The position numbers and the translations under genes were made by a program. Positions 44,420-56,807 of a stretch of 64,000 nt of DNA are shown here, piece by piece. The notes beneath the pieces were generated by a model. It saw only the letters and a program-made list of their open reading frames with translations, had not been told where the DNA came from and did not search any database. The DNA is from Lepidodermella squamata (lineage: Eukaryota; Gastrotricha), in contig JBLDXI010000004.1 of NCBI GenBank assembly GCA_047495785.1, positions 248,001-312,000 of the forward strand, in the 5' to 3' direction. How positions within the stretch are numbered: the first letter of the stretch is position 1; the number at the start of each line of letters is the position of its first letter.

Positions 44420-45229
44420 AACAATGTGGCGTACGATCAGCTGTGGAATGTGGTAGTAAATACTGGCGACGTGGCGCAGGTGCGGCAACTCGTTGCTGAG
44501 ATCGACGAATCAACTGGCGGCAAGTTCGACCCGAACTGGCGCAACCCAAACCAGTATGACTGTGGAGGTTCCGTGATGAAAAATGGCAACCTGCTGCACA
44601 GTGTTATTTGCAAACAGACGCAGCCAGACCAGCGGTTGCAAATCGCTGAGCTGTTGGTGGATCGTGGAGCTGATGTCAATTCCAGGGAGGATTACAACGG
44701 CCAGACGGCGCTGATGTATGCGGCTGCGAAGGGTTACGTCGATGTAGTTGACCTGTTGTTGGCTCGCGATGCTGCCATTGAGGTTAAGGATAACGATGGC
44801 TTCTCAGCTTTGATGTATGCGGCTACGAATGGGAAAGACGATGTAGTTGATCTGTTGCTGGATAGTAACGCTGCCCTCGAGGCCAAGGATAACGATGGCT
44901 ATACGGCGTTGATGCATGCAGCTAGGAATGGGCGCGTCGAAGTAGTTCGTCTGTTGCTGGCTCGCAACGCTTCCATCGAGGCCAAGGCTAATTATGGCTG
45001 GACGGCATTGATGCTATCGGCTGCATATGGGTCAGCCGACACTGTTCGGCTGCTGCTGGACAGAGGTGCTAGTAAGAATGTCAGAAATTCAGAAGGCAAG
45101 ACAGCTCTCGATATCGCAACCTGTCGGGGCAAAACCGCCGAGGCCGATTTGCTGAGGTCGCGGGGAGCAACACGTGCAAAGTCGTCTTGCCAACTCAGTG
45201 AAATAGTGCCCGATGAAAACGCAGATTAA
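44420..45229 (+). CDS. Ankyrin-repeat protein, main exon
   Basis: An open frame of about 269 codons follows a likely acceptor (TTAACTTAG, AG at 44418-44419). It begins NVAYDQLWNVVVNTGDVAQV. Six ankyrin repeats run from about residue 50 to the end, with the usual TALMYAAAKGYVDVVDLLL pattern, then a short acidic tail (LSEIVPDENAD). No in-frame ATG is at the start, so either an upstream exon supplies it or the acceptor receives a leader and initiation differs. Ankyrin repeats mediate protein-protein contacts; no partner domain is seen. A partial copy lies at 49010-49490. Confidence 0.7.
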   Translation, partial: NNVAYDQLWNVVVNTGDVAQVRQLVAEIDESTGGKFDPNWRNPNQYDCGGSVMKNGNLLHSVICKQTQPDQRLQIAELLVDRGADVNSREDYNGQTALMYAAAKGYVDVVDLLLARDAAIEVKDNDGFSALMYAATNGKDDVVDLLLDSNAALEAKDNDGYTALMHAARNGRVEVVRLLLARNASIEAKANYGWTALMLSAAYGSADTVRLLLDRGASKNVRNSEGKTALDIATCRGKTAEADLLRSRGATRAKSSCQLSEIVPDENAD

Positions 45230-46436
45230 TCATATTCACATTGTTTACGCAAAAACAGATCTCAGTGGAAACGACAGCAATCCGCAATTTGTACGCATAA
45301 CGCATGTCCTAGCAAAAACCGTCAACACTTAGATTATTTCACTGGCTTCATCAGGAAGAAAAATGTTGACTTTTGACTATGCTGTTGACAGACATCTGCT
45401 GTTCATATTTTTTGTGGAATCCATGAAAATTATTACTTCATGTTGTATCTACACTTGGTTCGGTTGGGCTTGGTGAGTAATATTGGATGACGTAATAAAG
45501 TTTATATCAATAATTAATTTCATTTTCTCCACCATTAACCACATTTCACAAACCACATGTAACTTAATCGAGTTTTACGAATAAGCCTCACATAAGACGC
45601 TGGCTAGCCAAAGGTTACACTATGCTAAAATACCACACACCCTGGGCGTCTCTGATGTACAGATTAGTACAGCCCCATGTCACCGTCCCGTAAAACTGCG
45701 ATTCCATTGTGAAATTGGAGCCAATGTCACAAGTTTTATGCCCAAGTTGCATGCAGTAAAACCTACAGGTATACAGATAAATCGCTAGGCCCGCGAATTG
45801 GAAACTATTTTTTTTAACATTAATCTATTTTTTTCAACAGCAAACTTCAGAAATTGTTATTCGATAGGGAAGAATATATTTTCATGGTGAGTGGTGAGGT
45901 TGTGCATTTCAAGCTATTATGACCTCGGTGATGACAGCAGGGTCCAGACTCGTGCCAGACCAACCAGAGCTTTGGATTTGATTTACGGCTTAAATCACGG
46001 GCCTCCTTCAATCAATCAAAATCAATCATTGCCCCAATTTGCCAGGACTAAATCAATCAAATCAAATCATCGACAACCATTAATCACAATAAATCGCGAA
46101 ACATCGGGATTTTCAGGAAGCTGGGGACGTCGAAGTTCAATGAAATGAATAAAATAACGCGAATTTGAAATAACCGCCCCTTTCCATAGCAAATTTTGAT
46201 TAAAAATTAAAATTTAAAAAAAATGAGAGCATGAAAAAGTGTTTCCACTTAGAATAACCTTTGCCCTGTCAATAACTAGGCCGCTATCGGGTTCTTAATT
46301 TTTAAAAATAAAGTCCACGCGTTTTCGCCAGACGTTTTGTCTGAAAGCAACAAAAACAACGCGTGTTCGAATCTCCACTATACAACGAAGCGCCATTCAT
46401 TGATTTTTCATTTAATAAAAATCCACATTCTGATTC
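45230..46436. other. Intergenic stretch with repeat copy
   Basis: No gene seen. 45965-46030 is the reverse-complement copy of the repeat at 22075-22145. AACGCGTG occurs at about 46359, shared with the upstream block of lectin copies 1-3. Confidence 0.5.
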
Positions 46437-48731
46437 ATGGCTGAATTTATTCGCCTATTCATCATCTTGAGCCTAGCAGCATCGGCCTATCCACAAGAGT
46501 TCAAGCGATGCTTCTCACGTTTGAACGACGGCTTCACAGGTTGTAAGCAAAACTGCTCTTTTCTCGATGAAGTTCAGGTAAGCCAGTTTTCTACTTTGCA
46601 GATTTTATTTTGTAATTTCATTGAATTTAACAAAGCTCGGGCTGAAATTGAATTCATTGGCGAGTTGCAAATCTGGCGTGAGTTTTTACTCTATTTCAAA
46701 TTATTTGCAGTCAAATGCTGACAAGATGAATTTTAATTCAGTCTGCTCGAAGCTGTTTCAACTACAAAACGATCAGCATGCGATGCATCCCACGTAACCT
46801 TGGCTGTGATAAGAATGACGAAGTCATGGTCTGTGCCTGAGATTTCACATTGAATTTCATCACGTTATTCATCGTAACAGACGGCTGAATTTTTCGGGGG
46901 CGATTTTCGATCCGAGTACGACCTCTGCCGATCGAAAACTAGCAATTTCTTGGTTCGATTTATGAAGCATTTTCGTTACAATTGGATGCAGATGTATAAA
47001 CATATTTGTTCAGAATATTCAGGCGACGGTTTGTGACAAAAATGGCCAGCGAACGTGTATCCCGATCGATGGGCCCTGCCCAAACAGCGGGGTATGTTTC
47101 AAGAAGAGTATATCAAGGATTTTTTAATTTTTACCTTTTTCAACGCAGGCCGCAGTTGGGAGTTACAGATCAATGCAGCTCTGCATGTCGCAGGAGAAAA
47201 GTTGGTTTCAATCGTTCATCAGGGAATTTGGCAAATGTTTAAAAATGCTATGCTCGCATCCAAGTTTTTTTGAAATTTCTCGGTTTCGTAGAACAATCGT
47301 CATTTTGAACCTGAATTCTTCATTTCATAAAAAGTCGTTGATTTTACAGATGTCCGAAATTCTTCCGATTTCCTGCCCCACATCCGATGCTTTCTCCAAA
47401 GCGATCGGTCCTTCGTCGGCTGCCAATCAACGGCCTGCGATTCAGCCTCAATGACACAGGTAGATCCTCTTGCGATGATTGAAACACAGTGTTTTGTTCC
47501 CCATTTTCCTCCGTTAGTCCTACAGTAGCGGACCTCACATCGACAAATTCCACTGCAACGCAGGCGTTAGTTCTTTGCCATGTTAACTTACTGGCTATCA
47601 AAATTCGGAAATTTTACAGCCAGCTGCGTTATGCTCAGCCTCTGGTGCATTGGTTTGCCGAAACACATGCCCGCCCCCGATGACTCTGGTAGGCTGAGAT
47701 TTCATTTAATATCAATCAATGGGATTTTCGATATTGATACTTTTCTTATATTTAGAGAAAATCGAATTCCGAGATTTTTAATCAAATACTTATATTTGCG
47801 TTCAATTTGTTGAGATCCTTTCTCGAATTTTGGATTGCGCTCGTGATAATAAAATTGTCGTGACATTTTGGAGAAATTCGAAATTCCGAATATTTCCGAA
47901 TCTTCTAATTTAGCTTTAGTGAGATCATACTACTATGTTGATATAACTTTCGGGCCAAATAACTTGCGAGGTACATTTTTCAGGTAACAATTTTCAAGGC
48001 GAAATCAGACTTTGCTGGAAATTATGCTGACTGCTTGTTAACACAGGTATGTAATTTTTTCATCTGACTAGAGTTCAAGGAATTTGGATTCCTTGACCTC
48101 GTCCCTAGTTACAGCAGTCCCCACACCCAGGTTCTCTCAAATTGGTTGATTAATTCTGTACAGGAATTTCAAGATTTAAAATTTGAATTTGAATTAAAAT
48201 TAAAATTAAATTTTTTGTTTCCAGCAACCTGTCAACTATCACCGATGCGTTGCGAAGAGTGACAACTCTGTTCAATGCGTGGTCGAGTCGACTGGCTGCG
48301 ATGCGGCAACTCAACTTCGAATTCCGCCTAATGTGACATACGCGAACGAGAACGCCTGCAAAAATGTGACCAAGAAGTTCTTGTACATCAACAAGGCCCT
48401 CACTCGGAGCGAAGCAGCGGCCGAGTGCTTAGCTGCGAACGCCACTTTAGCAACGGCAAGGTCAAATGCCGAGTTTGACGATGTTAGGCAGTTTCTAAGA
48501 AGCTCGAATTTAGGCGACCCTTGGATGGGTCTCACCCGGCAAAACAGCAAACTGAAATGGGACGACGGCTCTTCATATACGTTCGAAACCAATCAGTGGT
48601 CAATATTTGAATCGTCGGAAGACAAGATCAAGTTTGATTGTATTGCGCTTGTGCTTTTCGCATTCGGTACACGTTACACTTCTGTTAATTGCGCTATTCC
48701 AAGTGCTGCTTTATGTGAGTTATTCGCGTGA
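46437..48731 (+). CDS. Secreted six-module/CTLD protein, plus-strand copy B
   Basis: Eleven exons join in phase: 46437-46577, 46636-46677, 46742-46828, 46881-46952, 47014-47091, 47149-47200, 47350-47459, 47518-47565, 47620-47688, 47984-48046 and 48225-48731, about 422 residues. The signal peptide is FIRLFIILSLAASAYP. Six modules follow: RCFSRLNDGFTGC, ARSCFNYKTISMRC, TVCDKNGQRTC, IRCFLQSDRSFVGC, LCSASGALVC and HRCVAKSDNSVQC. The CTLD (about residues 305-422) has WMGLTRQNSKLKWDDGSSY and cysteines in AEC, FDC, VNC and LCE. Exons of 52, 110, 48, 69 and 63 nt match those of the minus-strand gene at 51061-55865 in length, phase and text (for example VTIFKAKSDFAGNYADC against VSTFKASTDFGANYADC). 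Exon 4 is the least certain. The gene appears intact. Confidence 0.82.
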
Positions 48732-48839
48732 TCCGTAGGTAGTTGCCTACTTTTTCTTCGAGATTTCATCGCTATTGCCTATTCGCGCTCGTTAACCCAA
48801 TAGTGTGTGACTGTGGGAAGATCAAGTAAAATGTTGATT

Positions 48840-49490
48840 GCTTTTTTGCCTGTGTGGATGAGAGGTCCAAGGCTGGCGGGTGTGAAGCTTTAAGGGACTT
48901 ATCTTCCAGAAATTGTGGTTTTTTCGGGGTTTCACCACTTTGGCCTGCCGAACTGTGGGTAAGATACCCATCATTCCCCCGTACTTTGTGCCAATCTGTG
49001 CAAATCGCTGAGCTGCGTGGATCGTGGAGCTGATGTTGATTCCAGGGAGGATTACAACGGCCAGACGGCGTTGATTTATGCGGCTGCGAAGGGTTACGTC
49101 GATGTAGTTGATCTGTTGCTGGATCATGACGCTGCCCACGAGGCCAAGGATAACGATGGCTATACAGCTTTGATGCATGCGGCTAGGAATTGGCGCGTCG
49201 AAGTGATTCGTCTGCTGCTGGATTGCAACGCTTCCATCGAGGCCAAGGCTAATTATGGCTGGACGGCATTGATGCTATCGGCTGCATATGGGTCAGTCGA
49301 CACTGTTCGGCTGTTGCTGGACAGAGGTGCTAGTAGGGATGTCAGAAATTCTGAAGGCAAGACAGCTCTCGATATTGCAACCTGTCGGGGAAAAACCGCC
49401 CAGGCCGATTTGCTGAGGTCGCGAGGAGCAACTCGAGCAAAGTCGTCTTGCCAACTCAGTGAATTAGTGCCCGATGAGAACGCAGATTAA
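48840..49490 (+). pseudogene. Sushi remnant joined to partial ankyrin copy
   Basis: 48862-48915 matches 40406-40460, the end of the second sushi domain (GTCCAAGGCTGGC, ATCTTCCAGAAATT). From about 49000 the text becomes a copy of the ankyrin gene at 44420, starting at CAAATCGCTGAGCTG, but two bases are missing just before GTGGATCG, breaking the frame. The remaining frame (49017-49490) carries about five repeats, one fewer than the parent because the segment corresponding to DGFSALMYAATNGKDD is deleted. It ends in the same SELVPDENAD tail. It looks like a fused product of two partial duplications from 4-9 kb upstream. Confidence 0.75.
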
Positions 49491-49934
49491 TCAAATTCGC
49501 GATGCGCGATGTTTCCGCAAAAACCGATCTCAATGAAAAAGGCAGCAATCCGCAGGTACACCGCAAGTTGGACGCATTTCTTAAGCTCAGCCTAAAGGAA
49601 ATTTGTGTATTGCACACATTGAAAGCATTCCTAACTCATAACCCCACTCTCTTAAGGACAAACGCAGGCTGTTCAGATCTTGCTTGACACAGCTTTTCTC
49701 GACGTCGAAGACAGCTCACTAGGTTCAATCGGGTCGCGAAATAGGATCCTCAAGCTAGCAATTTTTTGTCTTATAACTTCCTAACTTCAACATCGTGGAA
49801 TTTTCACATAGACCATCCAGCAGCCTCGGGTCAGGTGTATGAATAAAGCTGTTCGGGTAACTAACCGTCTCAAACACAAATACCACCCATCCTCAAGTTT
49901 GCTTATCAGTGATTCAGTGCAGCAATTATAGTGC

Positions 49935-49952
49935 TAGGGTTAGGGTTAGGGT
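49935..49952 (+). repeat. Short interstitial TTAGGG tract
   Basis: Three units of TAGGGT, just upstream of the lectin fragment that follows. Same motif as in the foldback loop at 11668. Confidence 0.75.
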
Positions 49953-49989
49953 CGCAGTTAAGTGAGGGTTCAATCAATAAAAATTCTCA

Positions 49990-50400
49990 TAATCGTTACA
50001 AGTAAGGGCGAGGTGAGCAGCCTCCCCGATGAGGTGAGCAGCAAGAGCGCGATTAAGAAATTCGTAATTTTGGCGGCCAATACCAACAAAGAAGACTGCA
50101 AGATTTGCGCTGCTATCACCGGAACAATTGCCACGATAAGGTCAACTGCAGAGCTGAATCAGGTGAGGCTCGAGCTCAACCAGACGAACCCGAGACCCAA
50201 CTCGGCTTGGACTGCTCTCACAATACAGAACAGCTCTTACAAGTGGGACGATGGTTCCGATTTCAGTTTCAATTTCGACGATTGAAATTTCAGCATAGCA
50301 GCTAACGGCTGTGTTACCCTTGCAGGAGGGCAAGATGGCCGAAATCCAAATGTCTTTTACTACCGTATTTGCTCGTACTTAAGGCAGTCTTATGTTCGTG
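49990..50400 (+). pseudogene. CTLD fragment
   Basis: The frame to 50285 reads AIKKFVILAANTNKEDCKIC, then TIATIRSTAELNQVRLELNQ, WTALTIQNSSYKWDDGSDFS and a stop (TGA). After the stop, NGCVTLAGG and FYYRICSYL complete a CTLD C-terminus in pieces. No modules or signal peptide precede it. It is a decayed copy of the lectin-domain exon. Confidence 0.7.
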
Positions 50401-51060
50401 TACTTTTCGAAAAAATGACCCTCTTGAATCAAAATCTCCCGTCCGATCGGAGGGTTTCATAAAGTATTTCATAAATAGACAACTCGCGAGCGAACGCTGG
50501 CGGTTTTTCCGGTTTTTAGTTTGAAGATGGTCCAAAAATGCCTTGTTTCTTAGTGTGGATCTATGTTTGCCCTTTTGTCATTTTGAGGCCCATAGGACAC
50601 CAGTGTCCTACAGAACAATTGAAAGTTGGCTTAGTATTGGACACGGTTTGGGAAACGCTGGCCTGGTAACAACGTGCGAATCAGTTTATGCTGACGTTAG
50701 TGAGAAAATGAACGGATATATCTTGAAGTGTATAAAGCGGGCCAGTGTTTCAAGTTGAGTAACCAAAACTTTTGACGTATGAAAACAAAACAGTTTTTCG
50801 ACTATTTCTAGGTATGTTTGCGTATTTTCTGTTCCCGAATTTCGAAACCCCTGTGGTTTTCTGGCATGGACCTTCCGAGAAGGACCTAGAGGACCTAGAA
50901 TTCTTGGGGCATAAGAAAACTTGCAGAAGTTTCCTTTTCAAAAAAGCATGATGAAGAATACGATAACGTTGCTCATCTTTACTCCATATAACTCTTCTCT
51001 TGATTATTCACATTAATAGCTTCACGACAAATGATTGGCCAACTTTTAGCTTCCAGAAGA
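50401..51060. other. Intergenic stretch, no gene seen
   Basis: No supported coding exon or recognised repeat. Confidence 0.45.
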
Positions 51061-54000
51061 AAAGATTTCACACATAACCGTGTTAACGTTCATATCACAC
51101 GGCAGCGATACCAATTGCCATAGACCTGACGGGATGCCGTTATCAGTATCGATTCAACCCAACGCAATCGTAATTTGGTTGACAGGCTTCGGATGGCCGC
51201 TCACCCAAACGACATTAGAAGGCGAGTAAGCTGAACCGTCTGCCCACTTGTAGACGCCAGATCGCCGGTCGAGGCCCACCCAGCAGGCCTCTTCCGTGAT
51301 GAACTGAGAAACGCCGAATTCATTGTTTGTTGTGAACGACACAATGCGCAATCCAGCGGCTTCACATCTCGCTGCGGCAACTGTTATGTTTCTAACTGCG
51401 GAATCCAGCCGGATAAATACGAAGTACTTTTGAGCATTGAGGCAATTTTCTCTGTTGTCGTAGGTTATACGCGGAGGGTAAGGCGATTCGCCTTGGGCAC
51501 ATCCCGTCTTTTTCCCTCGGCAAGTCACGGCGCCATTCGAGGCTAAGCAGCGCAGGTGAGGAAGCTGTGAGAAAACAAGGCAAAAAATAAGAGCGCTTCT
51601 GTCTCTACAGCTGAATAATGCGCAATAAGAGCCGCCAAAGTGTACGAAGTAGAAACTTCAAGCTTGGAGATACACACAGTACCCCGTACCCCCTCCCTTT
51701 TTTCAAAAAGTTGATTTTCAATTTCGAATTTGTTCCATCAGTGCGATAAATATTAATATAATATCCGAAATAACTCACTAGTTCGATTGCACAGGAGTAG
51801 AAGTCATCGTAATTTCGGACAAAAGCTTGCCCGTCTCCCCCAACAGTTAATTGAGCTGCCTTGATTTCAAAGAAAATCATTCAGTTAGAGCATCTAGAAC
51901 ATCTAAAAAGAATCATCTTACGGCCTCCGGGCAGATTCTGCCTTTCGGCACGCAGAATAGCAATATCTCTCTCGAATCATATTCATATCCGCATTTATAG
52001 TATTGGCCCTGAGAATAAGATAAATAAATTGACACGGCTTCTCATAGGTATGTAGCAAACTTGGGTGGCGTTGATGCATGCCGCCATGCTATCGCTCAGG
52101 CTGGTCGTGGGTGATCCGACTGGTCCGAGCTGTTGTAAAACAGATATAAATCACAGCATTGAACTCAAGCGAATGACTCACATCGTACATCGCATCGGAT
52201 GAACATTGCTCCCGGCATCTTGCAGCTTCCGTGGGGCTCACGAAGCACATTTGAAGGGGCTATGAATTATCAGAATGGGAGCGCTATGATGACTTGTCGC
52301 TTGGTTTATTACTCACTCCTTTTTCACAATCGGACTTCGTCGGGTAAAGCGTCGCTCCAGTGGTCTAAATCGAGCATTTATTATTTCCATATTTGCAATA
52401 GGAATATCTTGCTCACCTCGCCTGAATTGCACTGAGTTGATGCCTTGACGCAGCCTGTAAACGAAGGCTTCGACCAGTCGAAACAGCGGCGATGCGGATA
52501 CATTTCAGGCGGAGCTGAAAAATTCATGAAAATTTTACGAAATTAAAAAAAATGATTAGCCCAAGCTTTACATTGTTGGATAGAGCAAAAATAAATTAAG
52601 ATCATAGTATTTTTCTCGGAATTTTTTGGCACAAAATGAAAACTTTTACCGTCTAGAAAGATCGGAAAAGTTACAATGGGCGGATAGGGAGATGAGTTAA
52701 TAAAATTGAGGATCGCGCGCTCACTTTTCAACGTTATGGTGTGAATTTATTTATTTTCGGAAGATCGCTAGTTTCCGATCTGTATAGAGTTGTCTATGGC
52801 TAAGCCTAACCACCATCTTACTCTTACTATGAATCTCTCGATTTTCAAGGTAAGGGGCGAGCTGAAAGAGCCGCATTTACCAGCTAAACAAATTTTTTTT
52901 AATTTTGCGAAAAGGGTCGCCCTAATGATTTGTGGGCTTAAACGCTCCAATCGTGTTACAAGCATTTAGAGCCAAAAGCTATCAAGACCTGAGAGCTGGA
53001 CCGATTCGGACAACTGGTATTGATATGTTTGGAAAATTCAAACCACCATAATTTTGATGTTGTTGGGAAAGATAACGCGTTTAATAACAACATCTGAAGG
53101 TACCTGGCCATCAGTCTTCAAGGTCGTTAACGTATGTCCAATTTTCAAGAAGAAGTCTAAATCGAACAAGGCCAACTATCGACCCGTGGGTATGGGTGAA
53201 CACGTAGGCAAAGTCCTGGAGAGAATACTTGCTGAACTAGTCGTAAAAACCGCGATAGCTAACGGAGTAATACCTCCAGAACAAGCCGCCTTCCTGTCAG
53301 GCTGCGGCACAACCGATACCCAACTGTCCGTGGTAATCGACATCATCTCCGCGATAAACGACAGAAAAGACTTCATCCTCCGCCAAACTGATGTTAGTGG
53401 GGCGTTCGACAGAGTGGACAGATCTCTTCTTCTCGACATTCTTTGGAAATCGGGCATACAGGGACAAGTTCACGCTATGATCCGATCATTCCTGACAGAC
53501 AGATACTTCCGTGTCTTGGTGGCCGGGGCGTCGTCGAGCCTTCGATCTGAAGATGCAGGTATCTGCCAAGGTAGTGCACTGGGGCCATCCCTCTGGCTCG
53601 TCTGGTATAGCGGAATCAGCCGATCGGTGTCCAAAATCGTCGACCAGCCCAATTACCACCCACCTGAGCCGTACACCTTCGCCGATGACTTTAACCTGGG
53701 AAGCACGAACCAATCAGATGTCGACATTGGAGAAGAGAAGGCTATGCAGTGGGCGAGAGCTCACAGAGTCTCGATGGACCCGAAGAAGAGGATAGATACA
53801 AAGTTCTCTTATCCACGTTTCAACTGTGGAAGAAGAAGACTGAATGAAGATAGCTCGCTTGAAAGCACCAACCCCTCGAAAGCGGAAACGGCCACTACAA
53901 CGCTACTGGGCCTAGTACTCGACACCGGTCTATCAATGGAGGAATGCATGACCAAGAAGATCGGTCAGGCCAACAGGGCAATCACGCAGCTCCTAAGACT

Positions 54001-55865
54001 GAGACCTTACTTATCGACACGCCAGCTCGAAAATGCTTACAAGACCTACGTTCTACCATACCTCGAATTCGCTATGGTACCATATACATTCGCGGCGTCG
54101 GCTAGCACCTTGGAGAAACTCGATGCAGTTCAAAACAGATTTGTTAAGATGACGGAAGCCAAATTGACACCGCTGGGCCATCGCAGATTCGTCGGGGTCA
54201 TGACGTATCTCTACAAAACTATGGTAGCAGGTCGGGGGACGAACCAAGTCCGCTCGAAATTTATAAAAATCCCGAAGCCGAATACAAGAACGAGGGCAGC
54301 GAGCGAGAAACACCACCATCAACTACAGCTTGCAAAATCGTCGAAGAACAGGGTCGACACGGCACCCTTTCGAAGGATGCAAGAGATCGTCAATCAATGG
54401 AACGACCTACCACGCGATACCTTTCCTGACACCGTCAACATCACAATATTTAAAGAAAAGATGAACGTCCTAGGGCGTCGGCTATAAGCCTACTAATGAT
54501 AACTGTGTGCGCCTGAATTTTTTCGTAAATAAAAAAAAAAAAAAAAACATCTAATATTAATAAAATAATTTCACAGCTCAGCTGGACAAACCAGTTAAAC
54601 ATTCGTTTAGAGTGCTGAATGTCATGCCAGCTACATTTCCATTTGAACACGACGCGTTACTCGAGGCCGGTTTACATTCGACAAGAGAAAACGTTGTAGA
54701 ATCGACGCATAAAATACGAGGTTGCTGGCAGAAATGATGGCTGGTTAGTTAGAGTAGATAAATTGTGAAGTCAACAAACCAGGCTGTCTAAGCAGTCTGC
54801 GTAGTTTGCGCCAAAGTCAGTCGAGGCTTTGAAGGTTGAAACCTAAAACACGAAAAAAATCAATTCAATCTAGAATGGATAATATCGAAAAAAATTGTTT
54901 GCAATTTTATCAAAATTTTAGCAGCACGCGATCGAAAAAAATTCATAAAAAAATCTACGGCAAATTCTATTACAAGGCTAATAAGAGAGTTATCGGAAAT
55001 TGAATACTCAAAAAATACCAACCAAAGTGAGAGGCGACGGGCAAGAATTTCGGCAAACGGGACCATTGGAAGAGGAACACAGCGCAGCTGGCTACGAATT
55101 TAAAAAAATCAGACATCTCGTTGGAAGTAATCTTTGAGTTTGCTCACGCCAGCAACACAGTAGGCCTTGTTCATGAATGAACCACTGTTATATTCCTATA
55201 AAATACAACAAAATCGAAATGCTGGGGGATTGAAGGGAACGAGGAACACACCTGTGTCAGGTTGGTGTCAGTGCAAGGCGTAGATCGACAGCCAACAAAA
55301 GCTCGATTGCTTTTGGCAAAGCACCGGTAATTAGTCACGAAATCGGCAGTGTTGCGAACGGCTAGAAAATGTCAATTAAATGTCAATACGTTCCAGATGC
55401 TATAGAGAACTAACCTCGGGTAGAATCCAAGCAAGCTTGCATCGTCGCAAAAGCATTGATCAAGGTCTGAAATTAGTGAAGCAGTTTTAGTAGCAATTTA
55501 ACGACTGGGCATGAATATTCGAGAATTTCAAGCAGGAATTAAAGAATTTTAAAATTCGACTAGCTCGATATCACAGAAAATTTCAAGAAAAAGAAACATT
55601 TGACATCAATAACAAAAAAAAACTTCGTATTCAAATCGGAAATTAAAAAAATTGAAATTTTTGAAAAATTTCAGAATTGATCAAAAATAATTCCGAAATT
55701 CTTCTATCATAAGTGGTTAAAAATTAAGAAAATTAAAAATTAAGAACGAAAAACTTACGCCGCCAGTTGGGCATGAGCCGCCTGGAATGCAGATTTGCTG
55801 GCCGTCGCTGCTAGTGAAATTGGCTCCAAATTGAGAAAAAAGATGACAGCCAGTAGAAACTTCAT
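51061..55865 (-). pseudogene. Secreted module/CTLD protein, minus-strand copy C1, broken
   Basis: Fourteen exons are recognisable on the minus strand: 55865-55759, 55466-55415, 55361-55252, 55195-55148, 55091-55023, 54842-54780, 54723-54591, 52514-52417, 52364-52317, 52259-52182, 52129-52061, 52008-51922, 51859-51779 and 51564-51061. They encode a signal peptide (MKFLLAVIFFLN), eight modules and a CTLD. Two defects are visible. In exon 1, the signal-peptide frame and the module frame (CIPGGSCPTGG) differ by one base, at a T run. In the CTLD, one base is missing in GTCAACCAAATT relative to copy C2, giving a stop at 51154, and a further 5-base loss follows. A non-LTR element sits in the intron between 54591 and 52514. 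Everything else is phase-consistent, so the decay is recent. Confidence 0.78.
52970..54547 (+). mobile_element. 5'-truncated non-LTR retrotransposon with poly-A tail
   Basis: A 477-codon open frame (53054-54487) carries most of a non-LTR reverse transcriptase: VNVCPIFKKKSKSNKANYRP, RQTDVSGAFDRVDR (first aspartate), GICQGSALGPSLW and YTFADDFNLG (FADD catalytic pair), then a C-terminal region ending NVLGRRL. No endonuclease is present upstream; the exact 5' end is uncertain. Forty bases after the stop is an uninterrupted A run (about 54531-54547). It lies antisense in an intron of lectin copy C1. The frame is open throughout, suggesting recent arrival. It differs from the element at 9161, which has a YADD box and a different tail. 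Confidence 0.88.
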
Positions 55866-56807
55866 ATTATCGTATTTTAACTAGAACGAGTGCTTTTAGA
55901 AATAAATATTTTCCGTTGAAGAATTGTATTAAAATCTGGCCACGTTTATAGAGTCGATCGCGTGTCAAGTTCGCACATCAAAAAAACGTGTTTGCTTTTA
56001 AAATTTGTAAACATTGTGTTTGAGGTTTTTTGGCGCGAAAAAACGAAGATTTCCATTGGCTGATTCAAATAAAACCGCGATTTTCAAATTTCGAATTTTT
56101 TATTAAAAATAATCGTATTGGCTCGGCACGTGCGAAGACTCGGAAAAAAATATCTCAGTCATTCATGCAAAAAATATCAAATAAAAAATGCCTTTTTAGA
56201 GCAGAGAGATCAGTGAAAAAATTTGCAAGCAACTGGTAAGTATATGGTAAGTTAATCCAACAATATAGATTCACGTTATAAAACACATGTTTCAAAATAT
56301 CAACATCACGGAGGTATTTGCAATTATAACTGAAAGACAAGACGTAGTTTTTCCAGAATAATCCATAGTTACATGTAGATAGATAGAGGCAGCGATCAAA
56401 AGTTAAATACATGAACATCGCCTTCAGAAGTTTCAAGATCATAATTTCTCGAGAGATTTTATTGATATTTCACACAGCTATTATAAAATTCTCCATAAGC
56501 CAACTAAATGGTCGATTATATCCGTGGGGTGATAGATGATAAGTCCGTAGATTCGTTCAAGACTTGCGGCGAGATGCAAAAGAACGACAAGCGGCATTAA
56601 TTAATAATGGCAACGCTCATTTATTTATATTTAATTGATAACGAGAAAAGAGAGCAAAAAATTATAATATTTCCAATACATGAATCAACTGTTAATTTTA
56701 AGATAATAATAAGTTTGGCTTACTGTGAGAGATGTCTTCACGCATTCGCATATAATTTATAGCCAAAGTTATTTATCAGACGAAAATAAATCAGGCGAAA
56801 AAATTAA
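55866..56807. other. Upstream region of lectin copy C1 and intergenic stretch
   Basis: On the minus strand CTCTATAAACG (about 55957-55947) lies some 85 bases before the start codon and could be a TATA-type element. Nothing else is recognised to 56807. Confidence 0.35.
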
